NCBI GenBank assembly: GCA_038213195.1
Contig: JBBQTN010000002.1
Span: 1-64,000 of the forward strand
From: JAODBQ01 sp038213195
GTDB lineage: Bacteria; Actinomycetota; Acidimicrobiia; Acidimicrobiales; Ilumatobacteraceae
Length of the DNA stretch: 64,000 nucleotides
Direction of reading: 5' to 3'
Positions 18,540-26,827 of this stretch are shown here, piece by piece (positions within the stretch are counted from its first letter, which is position 1; the number at the start of each line of letters is the position of its first letter). The translations under genes were made by a program, and so were the position numbers. The notes beneath the pieces are model-generated. The model did not search any database, was not told the DNA's origin, and was given only the letters and a program-made list of their open reading frames with translations.

Positions 18540-19571
18540 TTGGACGACGACGTGATCGACCTTCCGCTCTCCGTGCTCGACCTCGCGCCTGTCGGCAGCG
18601 GCTCGACGCCCGCGAAGGCGCTCGCAGAGTCCCTGCGGCTCGCCCAGCTCACCGAGCGGCTCGGCTACCACCGCTTCTGGGTGGCGGAGCACCACAACAT
18701 GCCCGGCATCGCCAGCTCCTCGCCGCCGGTGCTGATCGCCCACCTCGCCGCCGGTACATCAGCGATCCGGCTCGGGTCGGGCGGGCTGATGCTGCCCAAC
18801 CACTCGTCGCTGGCGGTGGCCGAGCAGTTCGGGATGCTCGAGGCGCTGCATCCGGGACGGATCGACCTCGGACTCGGTCGCGCACCCGGCACCGACGGGA
18901 TGACGGCGGTCGCGCTGCGTCGCACCCGCGACATCGGCGGCGAGGACTTCCCGCAGCAGGTCGTCGAGCTGCTCGGCTACTTCCATGGTGACCTGCCGCC
19001 CAACCATCCGTTCTCGAAGATCCACGCCGTGCCGGCGCTCGGCTACCAGCCGGCGATCTGGCTGCTCGGCAGCAGCGACTTCAGCGCAGTGATGGCCGGC
19101 CAGATGGGGTTGCCGTTCTCGTTCGCGCACCACTTCGCCGGTGGCAACACGATCCCCGCTCTCCAGGCCTACCGCGACCACTTCCATCCGTCGGAGGCAT
19201 TGGAGCGGCCGTACGTGATGCTCGGGGTGAACGTCCTGTGCGCGCCGACCGAGGAGGAGGCCGACTTCCTCGCCGGGTCGGGCCGCTTGGCGATCCTCCG
19301 CCTGCGTCAGGGCAGGCCCGACGTGTACCCGACGCCCGAGGAGGCGGCGGAGATGCAGTACACGCCGATGGAGAAGGAGGTGCTGCGCGGCTGGACGGCG
19401 AACCACATCATCGGCACGCCGGAGATGGTCCGCGCCGGCCTCGAGGACCTCGTCGCGCGCACCGGTGCCGACGAGCTGATGCTGACGACGATGGCCCACG
19501 CCCCCGAGGCGCGTCGTCGCAGCTTCGAGATGGTCGCCGACGTGATGGGCCTCACGCCGCGGCACAGCTGA
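18540..19571 (+). CDS. Luciferase-like (LLM) flavin-dependent oxidoreductase
   Basis: 343 residues from a TTG at 18540; a GTG at 18552 (giving a shorter start at IDLPLSVLDLAPV) is equally possible. The protein matches the MsnO8/alkanal-monooxygenase-like branch of the luciferase superfamily. PLSVLDLAPVGSGSTPA, FWVAEHHNMPGIASSSPPVL and GMLEALHPGRIDLGLGRAPG are typical, and a C-terminal ELMLTTMAHAPEARRRSFEM is also seen. A TIM barrel using FMN or F420 is expected; the substrate is unknown. It is convergent with the P450 gene. Confidence 0.9.
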   Translation: MDDDVIDLPLSVLDLAPVGSGSTPAKALAESLRLAQLTERLGYHRFWVAEHHNMPGIASSSPPVLIAHLAAGTSAIRLGSGGLMLPNHSSLAVAEQFGMLEALHPGRIDLGLGRAPGTDGMTAVALRRTRDIGGEDFPQQVVELLGYFHGDLPPNHPFSKIHAVPALGYQPAIWLLGSSDFSAVMAGQMGLPFSFAHHFAGGNTIPALQAYRDHFHPSEALERPYVMLGVNVLCAPTEEEADFLAGSGRLAILRLRQGRPDVYPTPEEAAEMQYTPMEKEVLRGWTANHIIGTPEMVRAGLEDLVARTGADELMLTTMAHAPEARRRSFEMVADVMGLTPRHS

Positions 19572-19589
19572 GCGCGGCCCGCCGCCGGT

Positions 19590-20810
19590 TCAGGCCGGAA
19601 GGATCCGGATCGGCAGCTCGCGTGGCCCGCGGATCTGTCCCACGCTCCAGCGCACCGCCGCCGGATCGGCGAGCTCGAAGCGACCGAAGCGCCTGACGAA
19701 CTCCTCGACGGCGACGCGCACCTCGAGGCGGGCGAGGTTCGACCCGAGGCAGCGATGGATGCCGAGCCCGAACGCGGCGTGACGGTTCTCGACACGGTCG
19801 ATCAGCACCTCGTCGGCGCGATCGAACGCCTCCGGATCGAGGTTCGCAGCCGGGAACGGGAGCAGCACCCAGTCGCCCTCGGTCAGCGGGCAGCCGTGCA
19901 ACTCGTGGTCCTTGGCCACCAGCCGGGCCATCGTCACCGGCGCGTAGACGCGCAGCAGCTCCTCGACGGCGGTCGGCCACAACGACGGATCCGCGCCGAG
20001 CCTGGCCAGATCCTCAGGGTGCGCGGCGAGATGCCAGATGCTCGATCCGATCGCGCTCCACGTCGTGTCGATGCCGGCGATGAGCAGCAGCACGATGCTG
20101 CCGCGCACGTGCTGGTGGCTCAGCGGCTGGCCGAAGATCTCCGCGTCGAGCAGGTAGGTGGTGAGGTCGTCGCGCGGCGAGGCGCGGTGATCCTCGATCT
20201 GCACGTCGATGTAGCCGTCGAGCCGGTCGAACGCCGCACTGCGTTCCTCCGGAGAATCCTGGATCCCCTCGACCGTGTCGTGGACGAAGCCGCGGAACAG
20301 CTCGGCGTCCTCCTCCGGGAACCCGAGCATCCGCGCGATGACGCCGACCGGGATGTTCTGCGCGTACTCCACCGCCGCATCGATCACGCCACCGCCGTCG
20401 ACGAGTCGCGCCTCGATCTGATCGAGCAGCTCGCCGCACAGCCTGTGGACATCCGGTGCCAACGGCTCGATCATCTTCGGCGCGAACGGGGGGAGGAGCA
20501 GCCGCCGCGCGTCGTGGTGGAACGGCGGATCGCTGGTGATCGGCGGTGCACCGCCGAACGGCGGCGGCGCGAAGTACTGCGCGTTGCTGACGACGACGGC
20601 ACGCGACGTGTAGTTCACGGCGTCGTGGGCGATCTGCGACACGTCGGCGTGGGTGACGGGCAGCCACGCGCCGTGGTAACGGTCGGTGTGCGCGACCGGG
20701 CAGCTGGCGCGCAGGTCACTCCAGATCGCATGGGCGTCGCGGTTGTACGCCGGGTCGCCGTGGTCGAAATCGGTGGCCCAGTCGGCGACGGGCTCGGCGT
20801 CGAGGCTCAT
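19590..20810 (-). CDS. Cytochrome P450
   Basis: 406 residues from the ATG at 20810 (MSLDAEPVADWATDF); a longer frame begins upstream but is unlike the family. The I-helix motif AGIDTTWSAIGS supplies the oxygen-activation Thr, the ExxR motif is EELLR, and the haem loop FGLGIHRCLGSNLARLE holds the axial Cys. It is a soluble actinobacterial P450 fed electrons by a ferredoxin. The gene lies 88 bp downstream of a 3Fe-4S ferredoxin in the same direction, a common pairing. No ferredoxin reductase is adjacent. The substrate cannot be inferred. Confidence 0.95.
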   Translation of the reverse strand: MSLDAEPVADWATDFDHGDPAYNRDAHAIWSDLRASCPVAHTDRYHGAWLPVTHADVSQIAHDAVNYTSRAVVVSNAQYFAPPPFGGAPPITSDPPFHHDARRLLLPPFAPKMIEPLAPDVHRLCGELLDQIEARLVDGGGVIDAAVEYAQNIPVGVIARMLGFPEEDAELFRGFVHDTVEGIQDSPEERSAAFDRLDGYIDVQIEDHRASPRDDLTTYLLDAEIFGQPLSHQHVRGSIVLLLIAGIDTTWSAIGSSIWHLAAHPEDLARLGADPSLWPTAVEELLRVYAPVTMARLVAKDHELHGCPLTEGDWVLLPFPAANLDPEAFDRADEVLIDRVENRHAAFGLGIHRCLGSNLARLEVRVAVEEFVRRFGRFELADPAAVRWSVGQIRGPRELPIRILPA

Positions 20811-20898
20811 CGTGCGACCGCCTTCGGCGGTGTGCGGATGAGCAACTCGGCGCTGCGCGCCGGAATGACCCACGTGATGGTTCGCTCGCTGCGTTCGC

Positions 20899-21102
20899 TC
20901 ACTGGCCGACCTCCTCGATCACGATCGCGAACTCGGGGCAGTTGGCGAACGCGAGTTGCGCCTTGTCCTCGAGCCCGACGGGCACCGCACCATCTCCGAT
21001 CTCGTGCGCCTGCCCGTAATCATCGACATCGAACAGCTCCGGCGCAAGCGCGTAGCAGCGGTTGTGTCCCTGGCACTTGTTGTCGTCCACATGCACATGC
21101 AC
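20899..21102 (-). CDS. 3Fe-4S ferredoxin, P450 redox partner
   Basis: 67 residues from a GTG at 21102-21100. Cluster ligands are in KCQGHNRCYALAPELF and the later ANCPEFAIVIEE, giving Cys-x5-Cys ... Cys-Pro. The residue that would be the second Cys of a 4Fe-4S motif is His (CQGHNRC), the arrangement of 3Fe-4S ferredoxins. It lies directly upstream of the P450 and presumably passes electrons to it. TACAGT lies exactly 6 nt before the GTG, which decides the start; longer in-frame starts would place it inside the divergent DUF445 gene. Confidence 0.92.
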   Translation of the reverse strand: MHVHVDDNKCQGHNRCYALAPELFDVDDYGQAHEIGDGAVPVGLEDKAQLAFANCPEFAIVIEEVGQ

Positions 21103-21108
21103 GGCCCC

Positions 21109-21118
21109 ACTGTAGGGT
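21109..21118. promoter_or_regulatory. Face-to-face -10 elements in a 25-bp divergent gap
   Basis: TACAGT on the minus strand (21109-21114) is 6 nt from the ferredoxin GTG. TAGGGT on the plus strand (21113-21118) is 9 nt from the DUF445 GTG at 21128. The two hexamers share the TA at 21113-21114, so the two transcripts would start within about 25 bp of each other and may compete for polymerase. Confidence 0.5.
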
Positions 21119-21127
21119 CCACGAAAA

Positions 21128-22390
21128 GTGAACACTGCGCCGCCCCTGTCGGACGCCGACGCGCCTCGCCAGGCCGCACTGCGGCGGATGAAGATCACCG
21201 CCACCGGGCTGCTGGTGGTCGTGACGGTGGTGTTCCTGCTCGCCAGGTGGGGCGAGCGCACGCACGAGTGGATCGCCTACATCCGCGCTTTCGCCGAGGC
21301 AGCGATGGTCGGTGCGCTCGCCGACTGGTTCGCGGTGACGGCGCTGTTCAAGCACCCGCTCGGCCTCCCGATCCCGCACACCGCGATCATCCCCAACCGC
21401 AAGGACCAGATCGGCGAATCGCTCGGCGAGTTCGTCCAGACCAACTTCCTCACCAGGGACGTCCTCTCCGAGCGGCTCGCCGGTGCAGGAGCGGGCCGAC
21501 GGATCGGGGGCTGGCTGAAGGACCCGGCGAACGCAGCGCGAGCGGGCGGCGCAGTGGCCGACGCGCTGCGCGGCACCCTGCAGGTGATCGACGACCGTGA
21601 CGTCAGCAGCGGGCTGGAGCGGCTCGTCGCCCGCCGGGTGCAGTCGATCCCGGTGGCACCCCTGGTCGGCAAGGTGATCGACCTGGCGATCGAGGGCGGG
21701 CACCAGGAGCGCCTGCTGGACGCGGTGCTCACCGGGCTCGACGGGTTCCTCGAGGACAACCGCCCGACGCTGCGCGAGCGGTTGCAGCGCGAGTCGCCGT
21801 GGTGGATCCCTGAGCCGATCGACGACCGGATCTTCAGCAAGATCTTCAGCGGCGTGCAGCGGTTCCTCGCCGACGTGCGTTCCGAGCCGGACCACGAGGT
21901 GCGCCGTTCGATCGACGCGCGGCTGGCCGCGTTCGCGGCACGGCTGCACGAGGACCCGCAGCTGCTCGAGAAGGGCGAGGAGCTCAAGCGCGAGCTGCTC
22001 GACCACCCCGATGTGCGCGCCTGGCTCGGCTCGCTGTGGGGCGAGCTGAAGCGGACCACGCTGCACGCCACGATGCACCCCGACAGCGAGCTACGCCGCC
22101 GCGTCGATGCCGCGCTGGTCGCCCTCGGTGAACGCCTCGAACGCGACCCCGAGCTGCAGGCCAAGATCGACGACTGGTTGGTCAGCACCGCTGGCTACAT
22201 CGTCGACCACTACCGGGGCGAGGCGGCCAACTTGATCTCCAGCACGGTGGCCAAGTGGGACGGCAAGGCGACCAGCCAGCGGATGGAGCTGCAGGTCGGG
22301 CGGGACCTGCAGTTCATCCGGATCAACGGCACCCTCGTCGGCGGGTTCGCAGGTCTGCTGATCTACTCGATCAGCCAGTGGCTGTTCTGA
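21128..22390 (+). CDS. DUF445 membrane protein
   Basis: 420 residues from the GTG at 21128. The N-terminal hydrophobic segment (ITATGLLVVVTVVFLLARW) is followed by the DUF445 signature AFAEAAMVGALADWFAVTAL and FKHPLGLPIPHTAIIPNRKD. A long helical middle part and a C-terminal hydrophobic end (GTLVGGFAGLLIYSISQWLF) follow. The E. coli relative is YjiN; biochemical function is unknown. The last 300 bp are overlapped on the other strand by the read-through of the SDR gene. Confidence 0.9.
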   Translation: MNTAPPLSDADAPRQAALRRMKITATGLLVVVTVVFLLARWGERTHEWIAYIRAFAEAAMVGALADWFAVTALFKHPLGLPIPHTAIIPNRKDQIGESLGEFVQTNFLTRDVLSERLAGAGAGRRIGGWLKDPANAARAGGAVADALRGTLQVIDDRDVSSGLERLVARRVQSIPVAPLVGKVIDLAIEGGHQERLLDAVLTGLDGFLEDNRPTLRERLQRESPWWIPEPIDDRIFSKIFSGVQRFLADVRSEPDHEVRRSIDARLAAFAARLHEDPQLLEKGEELKRELLDHPDVRAWLGSLWGELKRTTLHATMHPDSELRRRVDAALVALGERLERDPELQAKIDDWLVSTAGYIVDHYRGEAANLISSTVAKWDGKATSQRMELQVGRDLQFIRINGTLVGGFAGLLIYSISQWLF

Positions 22391-23308
22391 CCCGGTCCAC
22401 CGCCTGACGCTGTCAAGCAACCCGGCAATTCCGGGCGGATCCGATGACAGCGTGACGGGACCAGGACAGACGGGGTTCCGCTGGGCCTCGGCGCGCAGCA
22501 TCCGCTCGACGGGCATGTGCCGGCTCTCCGGGTGGGTGAGGATCCAGAACCGCTCGGCACGGATCGCGTCGACGACCTCGGCTGCGACGAGCCGCGGGTC
22601 GATGCCGCGCTGCACGCCCTCGAACAGGAACGCGTCCATCTGCTTCGCCGTCGGGCTCACCGACTCCTCCGGTTCCGCGCCGAGGCGGGTGTCCCACTTC
22701 TGGCCGGCCATCAGGTTGGTCTGCACGAAGCCGGGGCAGAGCGCGCTGACCCGCACCGGCGAGCCGTTGGCCTGCAGCTCGATGAACAGACCCTCGCTGA
22801 GCGCGACGACGGCCGACTTGGTGACGTTGTACGGCGCGGCGCCCGGCACGGCGACGAGGCCGGCCATCGACGCGGTGTTGACGATGTGGCCGACGCCCTG
22901 GTCCTCCATGATCGGCAGGAAGGCGCGGATGCCGTGGACGACGCCGTAGAGGTTGATCCCGATCACCCACTCCCACGCGCTGAACGGGCCACGCCACGCG
23001 TCGCCCTTGCCGACGACGCCGGCGTTGTTGCACAGCACGTGCGCCGCGCCGTAGCGCTTCAGCGTCGCGCTGGCGAGCTCGTGGACGCTGGCCTCCGCCG
23101 ATGCGTCGCAGACGACCGGGAAGACGTCGCGCCCGGCCTCGGCCAGCTCGGCCTCCGTGGCACGGAGCTTCTCCTCGTCGATGTCCGCGAGCACGACGCG
23201 CATCCCCTCCGTGGCGAACGCCGTCGCGAGTGCCCGCCCGATCCCGCTTGCTGCGCCGGTGACGACGGCGACGTTCCCCGGTTGGACCGGACCACCATCT
23301 CGTGCCAT
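22091..23308 (-). CDS. Short-chain dehydrogenase/reductase with abnormal read-through tail
   Basis: 405 residues as read. The first ~275 are a complete SDR: the NAD(P) loop TGAASGIGRALA, NNAGVV, and the active-site Ser and Y-x3-K in NTASMAGLV and YNVTKSAVVAL, with CPGFVQTNL following. The expected end is near 22460, after MLRAEAQRNP. No stop occurs there: the frame passes through a hairpin and 300 bp into the antisense of the DUF445 gene, adding about 130 low-similarity residues. Either the natural stop was lost or a frameshift is present. TATGGT lies 6 nt before the ATG. The substrate is unknown; it is divergent from the OYE gene. Confidence 0.85.
   Translation of the reverse strand: MARDGGPVQPGNVAVVTGAASGIGRALATAFATEGMRVVLADIDEEKLRATEAELAEAGRDVFPVVCDASAEASVHELASATLKRYGAAHVLCNNAGVVGKGDAWRGPFSAWEWVIGINLYGVVHGIRAFLPIMEDQGVGHIVNTASMAGLVAVPGAAPYNVTKSAVVALSEGLFIELQANGSPVRVSALCPGFVQTNLMAGQKWDTRLGAEPEESVSPTAKQMDAFLFEGVQRGIDPRLVAAEVVDAIRAERFWILTHPESRHMPVERMLRAEAQRNPVCPGPVTLSSDPPGIAGLLDSVRRWTGSEQPLADRVDQQTCEPADEGAVDPDELQVPPDLQLHPLAGRLAVPLGHRAGDQVGRLAPVVVDDVASGADQPVVDLGLQLGVAFEAFTEGDQRGIDAAA
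22407..22453. terminator. Nested hairpin at convergent gene ends
   Basis: Outer arms ACGCTGTCA (22407-22415) and TGACAGCGT (22445-22453) are perfectly complementary over 9 bp. Inside them CCCGG (22421-22425) and CCGGG (22431-22435) form a second stem with a CAATT loop. It lies just past the DUF445 stop and where the SDR gene should end. No T tract follows. Confidence 0.6.
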
Positions 23309-23314
23309 GCCGCG

Positions 23315-23331
23315 ACCATAGGACGTAAGTT
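23315..23331. promoter_or_regulatory. Divergent leaderless -10 elements, SDR and OYE
   Basis: TATGGT on the minus strand (23315-23320) is 6 nt from the SDR ATG. TAAGTT on the plus strand (23326-23331) is 6 nt from the OYE GTG at 23338. The whole divergent gap is 29 bp, leaving no room for leaders, and any -35 must lie within the opposite gene. Confidence 0.5.
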
Positions 23332-23337
23332 GAGGCG

Positions 23338-25416
23338 GTGCCGTACCGCTACCTGTGGACGCCGCTCGAACTGGGTCCGGTGACGACGCGCAACCGGATC
23401 GTGTTCAGTGCCCACCTCACCAACTACGCCCGCGACGGCAAGCCGACCGACCAGCACTCCGCGTACTACGCGGCGCGCGCCGCAGGCGGCGCAGGGCTGA
23501 TCATCACGGAGGAGCACTCCACCCACCCGACCGACTGGCCCTACGAAAAGCTGATCCACGGCTTTCACCGCGATGTCATCCCCGGCTACCTGGCGATCAC
23601 CGAAGCGGTGCACCGCCACCGCGTGCCGATCTTCGCCCAGATCAACCACAACGGTGGGCAGGCCTCTTCGATGTACTCGCGCCGCGCCGTGTGGGCGCCG
23701 AGCGCGGTGGCCGATCCGCTGTTCCGCGAGGTGCCGAAGGCGGTCTCGCGCGCCGAGATCGACGAGATCGTCGCCGGCTACGCGCTGGTCGCCGGGCACT
23801 GCGCGGAGGGTGGGTTCGACGGGATCGAACTGCAGTGCAGCCACTCCTCGATCGTGCGCGGCTTCCTCTCCCCCGTCACCAACAGGCGGACCGACGACTA
23901 CGGCGGCACGCTCGAGAACCGCGCCCGGCTGCTGCTCGAGATCGTCGCCGCTGTGCGCACCGTGATCGGGTCGCGCCTCGCGCTCGGCGTGCGGCTGTGC
24001 GGTGACGAGCTGATCGACGGTGGCACCACGATCGGTGATGCGGTGGCCGTCGCGAAGATGGTCGAGGCCGACGGTCAGGTCGACTACATCAACACCTCGA
24101 TCGGCGTCGCCACGGCGAGCCTGTTCATGATCGAGGCGAGCATGCACGTGCCGCCCGGGTACGCGATGTTCATCCCGTCCGCTTTCCGCAAGGCCGTCGA
24201 ACTGCCGGTGATCGGCGTCGGCCGGTTCAAGGACCCGCTGCAGGCCGAGCGGGCGCTGGCCGAGGGCCACTGCGACCTCGTCGGGGTGGTGCGCGGCCAG
24301 ATCGCCGACGCCGAGTTCGCCGCCAAGGCCAAGGCGGGTGCGACCGACGAGATCCGGCTGTGCCTGAGCTGCAACCAGGAGTGCGTCGGACGGATGGGCC
24401 TCAACCGCTGGCTGGGCTGCATCGAGAACCCCAAGACCGGCCGCGAACACGAACACGCGCAACGCGCCGCCGAAGCAAAGCGGAGGCCAGTCCCGACCGT
24501 CGGAGAGGCGGCGAGGGAAGCGCCAGCGACGAGCCGCACGGAGGGAGCCGCCGAAGCAAAGCGGAGGCCAGTCCCGACCATCGGAGCGCGTCCAGTCCCG
24601 GCCAGCAAGCGCGTGCTTGTCGCCGGCGCGGGGCCGGCGGGGCTGCAGGCGGCGATCGCCGCGGCGCGCAAGGGGCATCGGGTGACGGTGTACGAGCAGC
24701 AGCCGGAGGCAGGCGGCCAGGTGCGCCTCGCGGCCACGGTCCCCAACCGCGCCGAGCTCGGGGACATGATCCGCAACCAGCTCACCGAGTGCCGCCGGCT
24801 CGGGGTGACGATCAACTACGGCGCGGGTGTGTGGCCCGGTCTCGTCGACGAGCAGCGACCGGACCACGTCATCGTCGCCACCGGGGCGGAGCCGCAACGT
24901 CCGTGGTGGGTGCAGGCCGAGTGCCCGAACGTCGCCGATGTGCGCGACGTGCTCGACGCCGGCGCGCAGCCGCACGGCGCCGTGGTGGTGATCGACGAGA
25001 TCGGCTTCCATCACGCCACGTCCGTGGCCGAGCTGCTCGCCGACCGGGGCTGCGCGGTGGAGGTGATCACCAACGGCATGGTCGTCGGACAGGACCTCGG
25101 GATCACGCTCGACATGGAGAACTGGTGGATGCGCGCCGGCGCGAAGGGCATCGTCCAGTCCACCGACCTGGTGGCGATGGGCCTCGCCCCCGGCAACGGC
25201 GCGCTGGAGCTGCAACTGCTCCACCATCCGACGGGCGCGAACGTCCTGCGCACGCCCGACTGGGTCGTGCTCGCCGTGCCGGCCAACCCGGTCGAGTGGC
25301 TGTACCACGACCTCGTCCGTGCAGGTGTCAGCGTCGAGCGGGTCGGTGACTGCGTCGCGCCGCGGCGCGCCCACGCCGCTGTCGTCGAGGGCGAGCGCGC
25401 CGGCAGCGCGATCTGA
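23338..25416 (+). CDS. OYE/FadH-type 2,4-dienoyl-CoA reductase-like flavoenzyme, mycofactocin-associated type
   Basis: 692 residues. The N-terminal FMN TIM barrel (about 1-340) has TTRNRIVFSAHLTNYA, IFAQINHNGGQ and GGTLENRARLLLEIV. The [4Fe-4S] cysteines C342, C345, C349 and C361 follow in CLSCNQECVGR and WLGCIENP. The C-terminal half is an FAD/NAD(P) module with RVLVAGAGPAGLQAA. The layout matches 2,4-dienoyl-CoA reductase and the FadH/OYE proteins often found with mycofactocin genes. Residues 377-421, between the two modules, are encoded by the dispersed repeat and repeat the peptide AEAKRRPVPT twice; they should form a loose linker. Genes for ETF and mftE/F lie downstream. Confidence 0.88.
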   Translation: MPYRYLWTPLELGPVTTRNRIVFSAHLTNYARDGKPTDQHSAYYAARAAGGAGLIITEEHSTHPTDWPYEKLIHGFHRDVIPGYLAITEAVHRHRVPIFAQINHNGGQASSMYSRRAVWAPSAVADPLFREVPKAVSRAEIDEIVAGYALVAGHCAEGGFDGIELQCSHSSIVRGFLSPVTNRRTDDYGGTLENRARLLLEIVAAVRTVIGSRLALGVRLCGDELIDGGTTIGDAVAVAKMVEADGQVDYINTSIGVATASLFMIEASMHVPPGYAMFIPSAFRKAVELPVIGVGRFKDPLQAERALAEGHCDLVGVVRGQIADAEFAAKAKAGATDEIRLCLSCNQECVGRMGLNRWLGCIENPKTGREHEHAQRAAEAKRRPVPTVGEAAREAPATSRTEGAAEAKRRPVPTIGARPVPASKRVLVAGAGPAGLQAAIAAARKGHRVTVYEQQPEAGGQVRLAATVPNRAELGDMIRNQLTECRRLGVTINYGAGVWPGLVDEQRPDHVIVATGAEPQRPWWVQAECPNVADVRDVLDAGAQPHGAVVVIDEIGFHHATSVAELLADRGCAVEVITNGMVVGQDLGITLDMENWWMRAGAKGIVQSTDLVAMGLAPGNGALELQLLHHPTGANVLRTPDWVVLAVPANPVEWLYHDLVRAGVSVERVGDCVAPRRAHAAVVEGERAGSAI
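24466..24585. repeat. Dispersed GC-rich repeat inside the OYE gene (site B)
   Basis: Two 39-bp copies, 24466-24504 and 24547-24585, differ at one base and repeat at an 81-bp period (27 codons), so the frame is preserved. They carry GCGGAGGCCAGTCCCGACC, close to the ends of the site A copies. The segment between them (24507-24546) matches site C (GCGAGGGAAGCGCC, GCGACGAGCC). A partial third end (CCAGTCCCGGCC) follows at 24592. Confidence 0.85.
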
Positions 25417-25430
25417 GCACCGCGGTTCAA

Positions 25431-25436
25431 TAGCCT
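25431..25436 (+). promoter_or_regulatory. Candidate leaderless -10 element
   Basis: TAGCCT, 7 nt before the GTG at 25444 of the membrane protein gene. It lies in the 27-bp gap after the OYE stop, so this gene may be transcribed separately. Confidence 0.4.
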
Positions 25437-25443
25437 TCGCGAC

Positions 25444-26286
25444 GTGACTGACCCGGCGCCCGACGCCGCACCCGACGACGCCGCACCCGACGACGGCCCA
25501 CACGACGGCCCGCCCGACGGCATCGAGGGCGAGAAGGGCGGCGATCCTGAGTCGTTGCTCGGCAGGCTCGACGAGCTGATCTCGCTGCGCTCGCTGAAGC
25601 ACGCCGAGCAGTCGCTCGTCGGCCACGTCGTCCCGGCCTGGCGGCGCCAGACGCCCGGCGAGCGGCGCACCGCCGTCACCGTCGCCATCGTCGTCGCGAT
25701 CGGGCTGATCATCGCCCTCCCGCCACGTGTCGAGAACCGGCCGCGGCTGCTGCTGCCCGGCCTCGCGCTGCTGATGCTGATCGGACTCGTGGTCGCCAAC
25801 CCGGGCCGTCTCGAGCGCAGGTCGAAGTGGATCCGCCGCGCCAGCTTGGCGCTGATCGCGGTGATGAGCATCGCCAACGCTGCATCGGGGGCGCGGCTGG
25901 TCATCGACCTCGTCCGCAGCGAGGGCATCCGCAACCCCGGCGAGCTGCTCGCGACCGGCGCGGCGATCTGGTTGACGAACATCATCGTCTTCTCGCTGTG
26001 GTACTGGGACACCGACCGCGGCGGGCCCGTGATGCGCGCGATGGCGATGTCGGATCACCCGGATTTCCTGTTCCCGCAGATGCAGGCGATGGAGTTCGCC
26101 GGCCCGGACTGGGAGCCGCTGTACGTCGACTACCTCTACCTCTCCTTCACGAACGCAACAGCGTTCAGCCCGACGGACGTCCTGCCGTTGTCGCGGTGGG
26201 CGAAGCTGGTGATGATGCTGCAGTCGATGATCTCGATCGTCACGGTCGCGCTGGTGATCGCCCGCGCGGTCAACGTGCTCAAGTAG
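25444..26286 (+). CDS. DUF1345-like integral membrane protein
   Basis: 280 residues from a GTG. An Asp/Pro/Ala-rich N-terminus (about 40 residues) precedes several membrane segments: TVAIVVAIGLIIALP, LLLPGLALLMLIGLVVA, ASLALIAVMSIANAASGARL, TGAAIWLTNIIVFSLWYW and MISIVTVALVIARAVNVL. YLYLSFTNATAFSPTD is the most conserved stretch of this actinobacterial family and recalls the pore-loop region of two-helix ion channels. The role is unknown. It lies just before purE. Confidence 0.72.
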   Translation: MTDPAPDAAPDDAAPDDGPHDGPPDGIEGEKGGDPESLLGRLDELISLRSLKHAEQSLVGHVVPAWRRQTPGERRTAVTVAIVVAIGLIIALPPRVENRPRLLLPGLALLMLIGLVVANPGRLERRSKWIRRASLALIAVMSIANAASGARLVIDLVRSEGIRNPGELLATGAAIWLTNIIVFSLWYWDTDRGGPVMRAMAMSDHPDFLFPQMQAMEFAGPDWEPLYVDYLYLSFTNATAFSPTDVLPLSRWAKLVMMLQSMISIVTVALVIARAVNVLK

Positions 26287-26329
26287 CGCGTCGCCGCCGG
26301 GGGCCCGGCGGGTCGGCCAGACTCTGCCT

Positions 26330-26827
26330 GTGGCACGTGTTGCGGTGGTGATGGGTTCTGCGAGTGACTGGCCGACGATGCGCAGGGCCGTCGAGGTGCT
26401 CGACCAGTTCGGGGTGGCGAACGAGGCGCGGGTGCTCTCGGCGCACAGGATGCCGGACGAGATGTTCGCGTTCGCCGAGGGTGTCGAGGGCCGCGGGGTG
26501 CGCGCGATCATCGCCGGCGCCGGAGGCGCCGCCCACCTGCCGGGGATGCTCGCCGCGAAGACGACCGTGCCGGTGCTCGGCGTGCCGGTGCCGGGCCGGC
26601 ACCTCGGCGGCCAGGACTCGTTGTACTCGATCGTGCAGATGCCCGGCGGGGTGCCCGTGGCGACGTTCGCGATCGGCGAGGCCGGTGCGACCAACGCCGC
26701 CCTCTTCGCCGTTGCGATGCTCGCCGCCACTGAACCGGAGCTTGCCGCGGCGCTCCGTCTGGACCGGACGCGTCGACATGACGAAGCGGCGCGCAGCACC
26801 CTGCTGGACCCGGAGCCGTCCGGATGA
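26330..26827 (+). CDS. purE: N5-carboxyaminoimidazole ribonucleotide mutase
   Basis: 165 residues from a GTG. PurE converts N5-CAIR, the product of PurK, to CAIR in purine synthesis. VAVVMGSASDWPTMRRA is the CO2/ribotide loop, VLSAHRMPDEM holds the catalytic His, and AGAGGAAHLPGMLAAKT, VPVPGRHLGGQDSL and MPGGVPVATFAIG complete the signature. The C-terminal 25 residues are a charged tail. It overlaps purK by 4 bp (ATGA), so the pair is coupled. CAGACT lies 6 nt before the GTG. Confidence 0.96.
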   Translation: MARVAVVMGSASDWPTMRRAVEVLDQFGVANEARVLSAHRMPDEMFAFAEGVEGRGVRAIIAGAGGAAHLPGMLAAKTTVPVLGVPVPGRHLGGQDSLYSIVQMPGGVPVATFAIGEAGATNAALFAVAMLAATEPELAAALRLDRTRRHDEAARSTLLDPEPSG

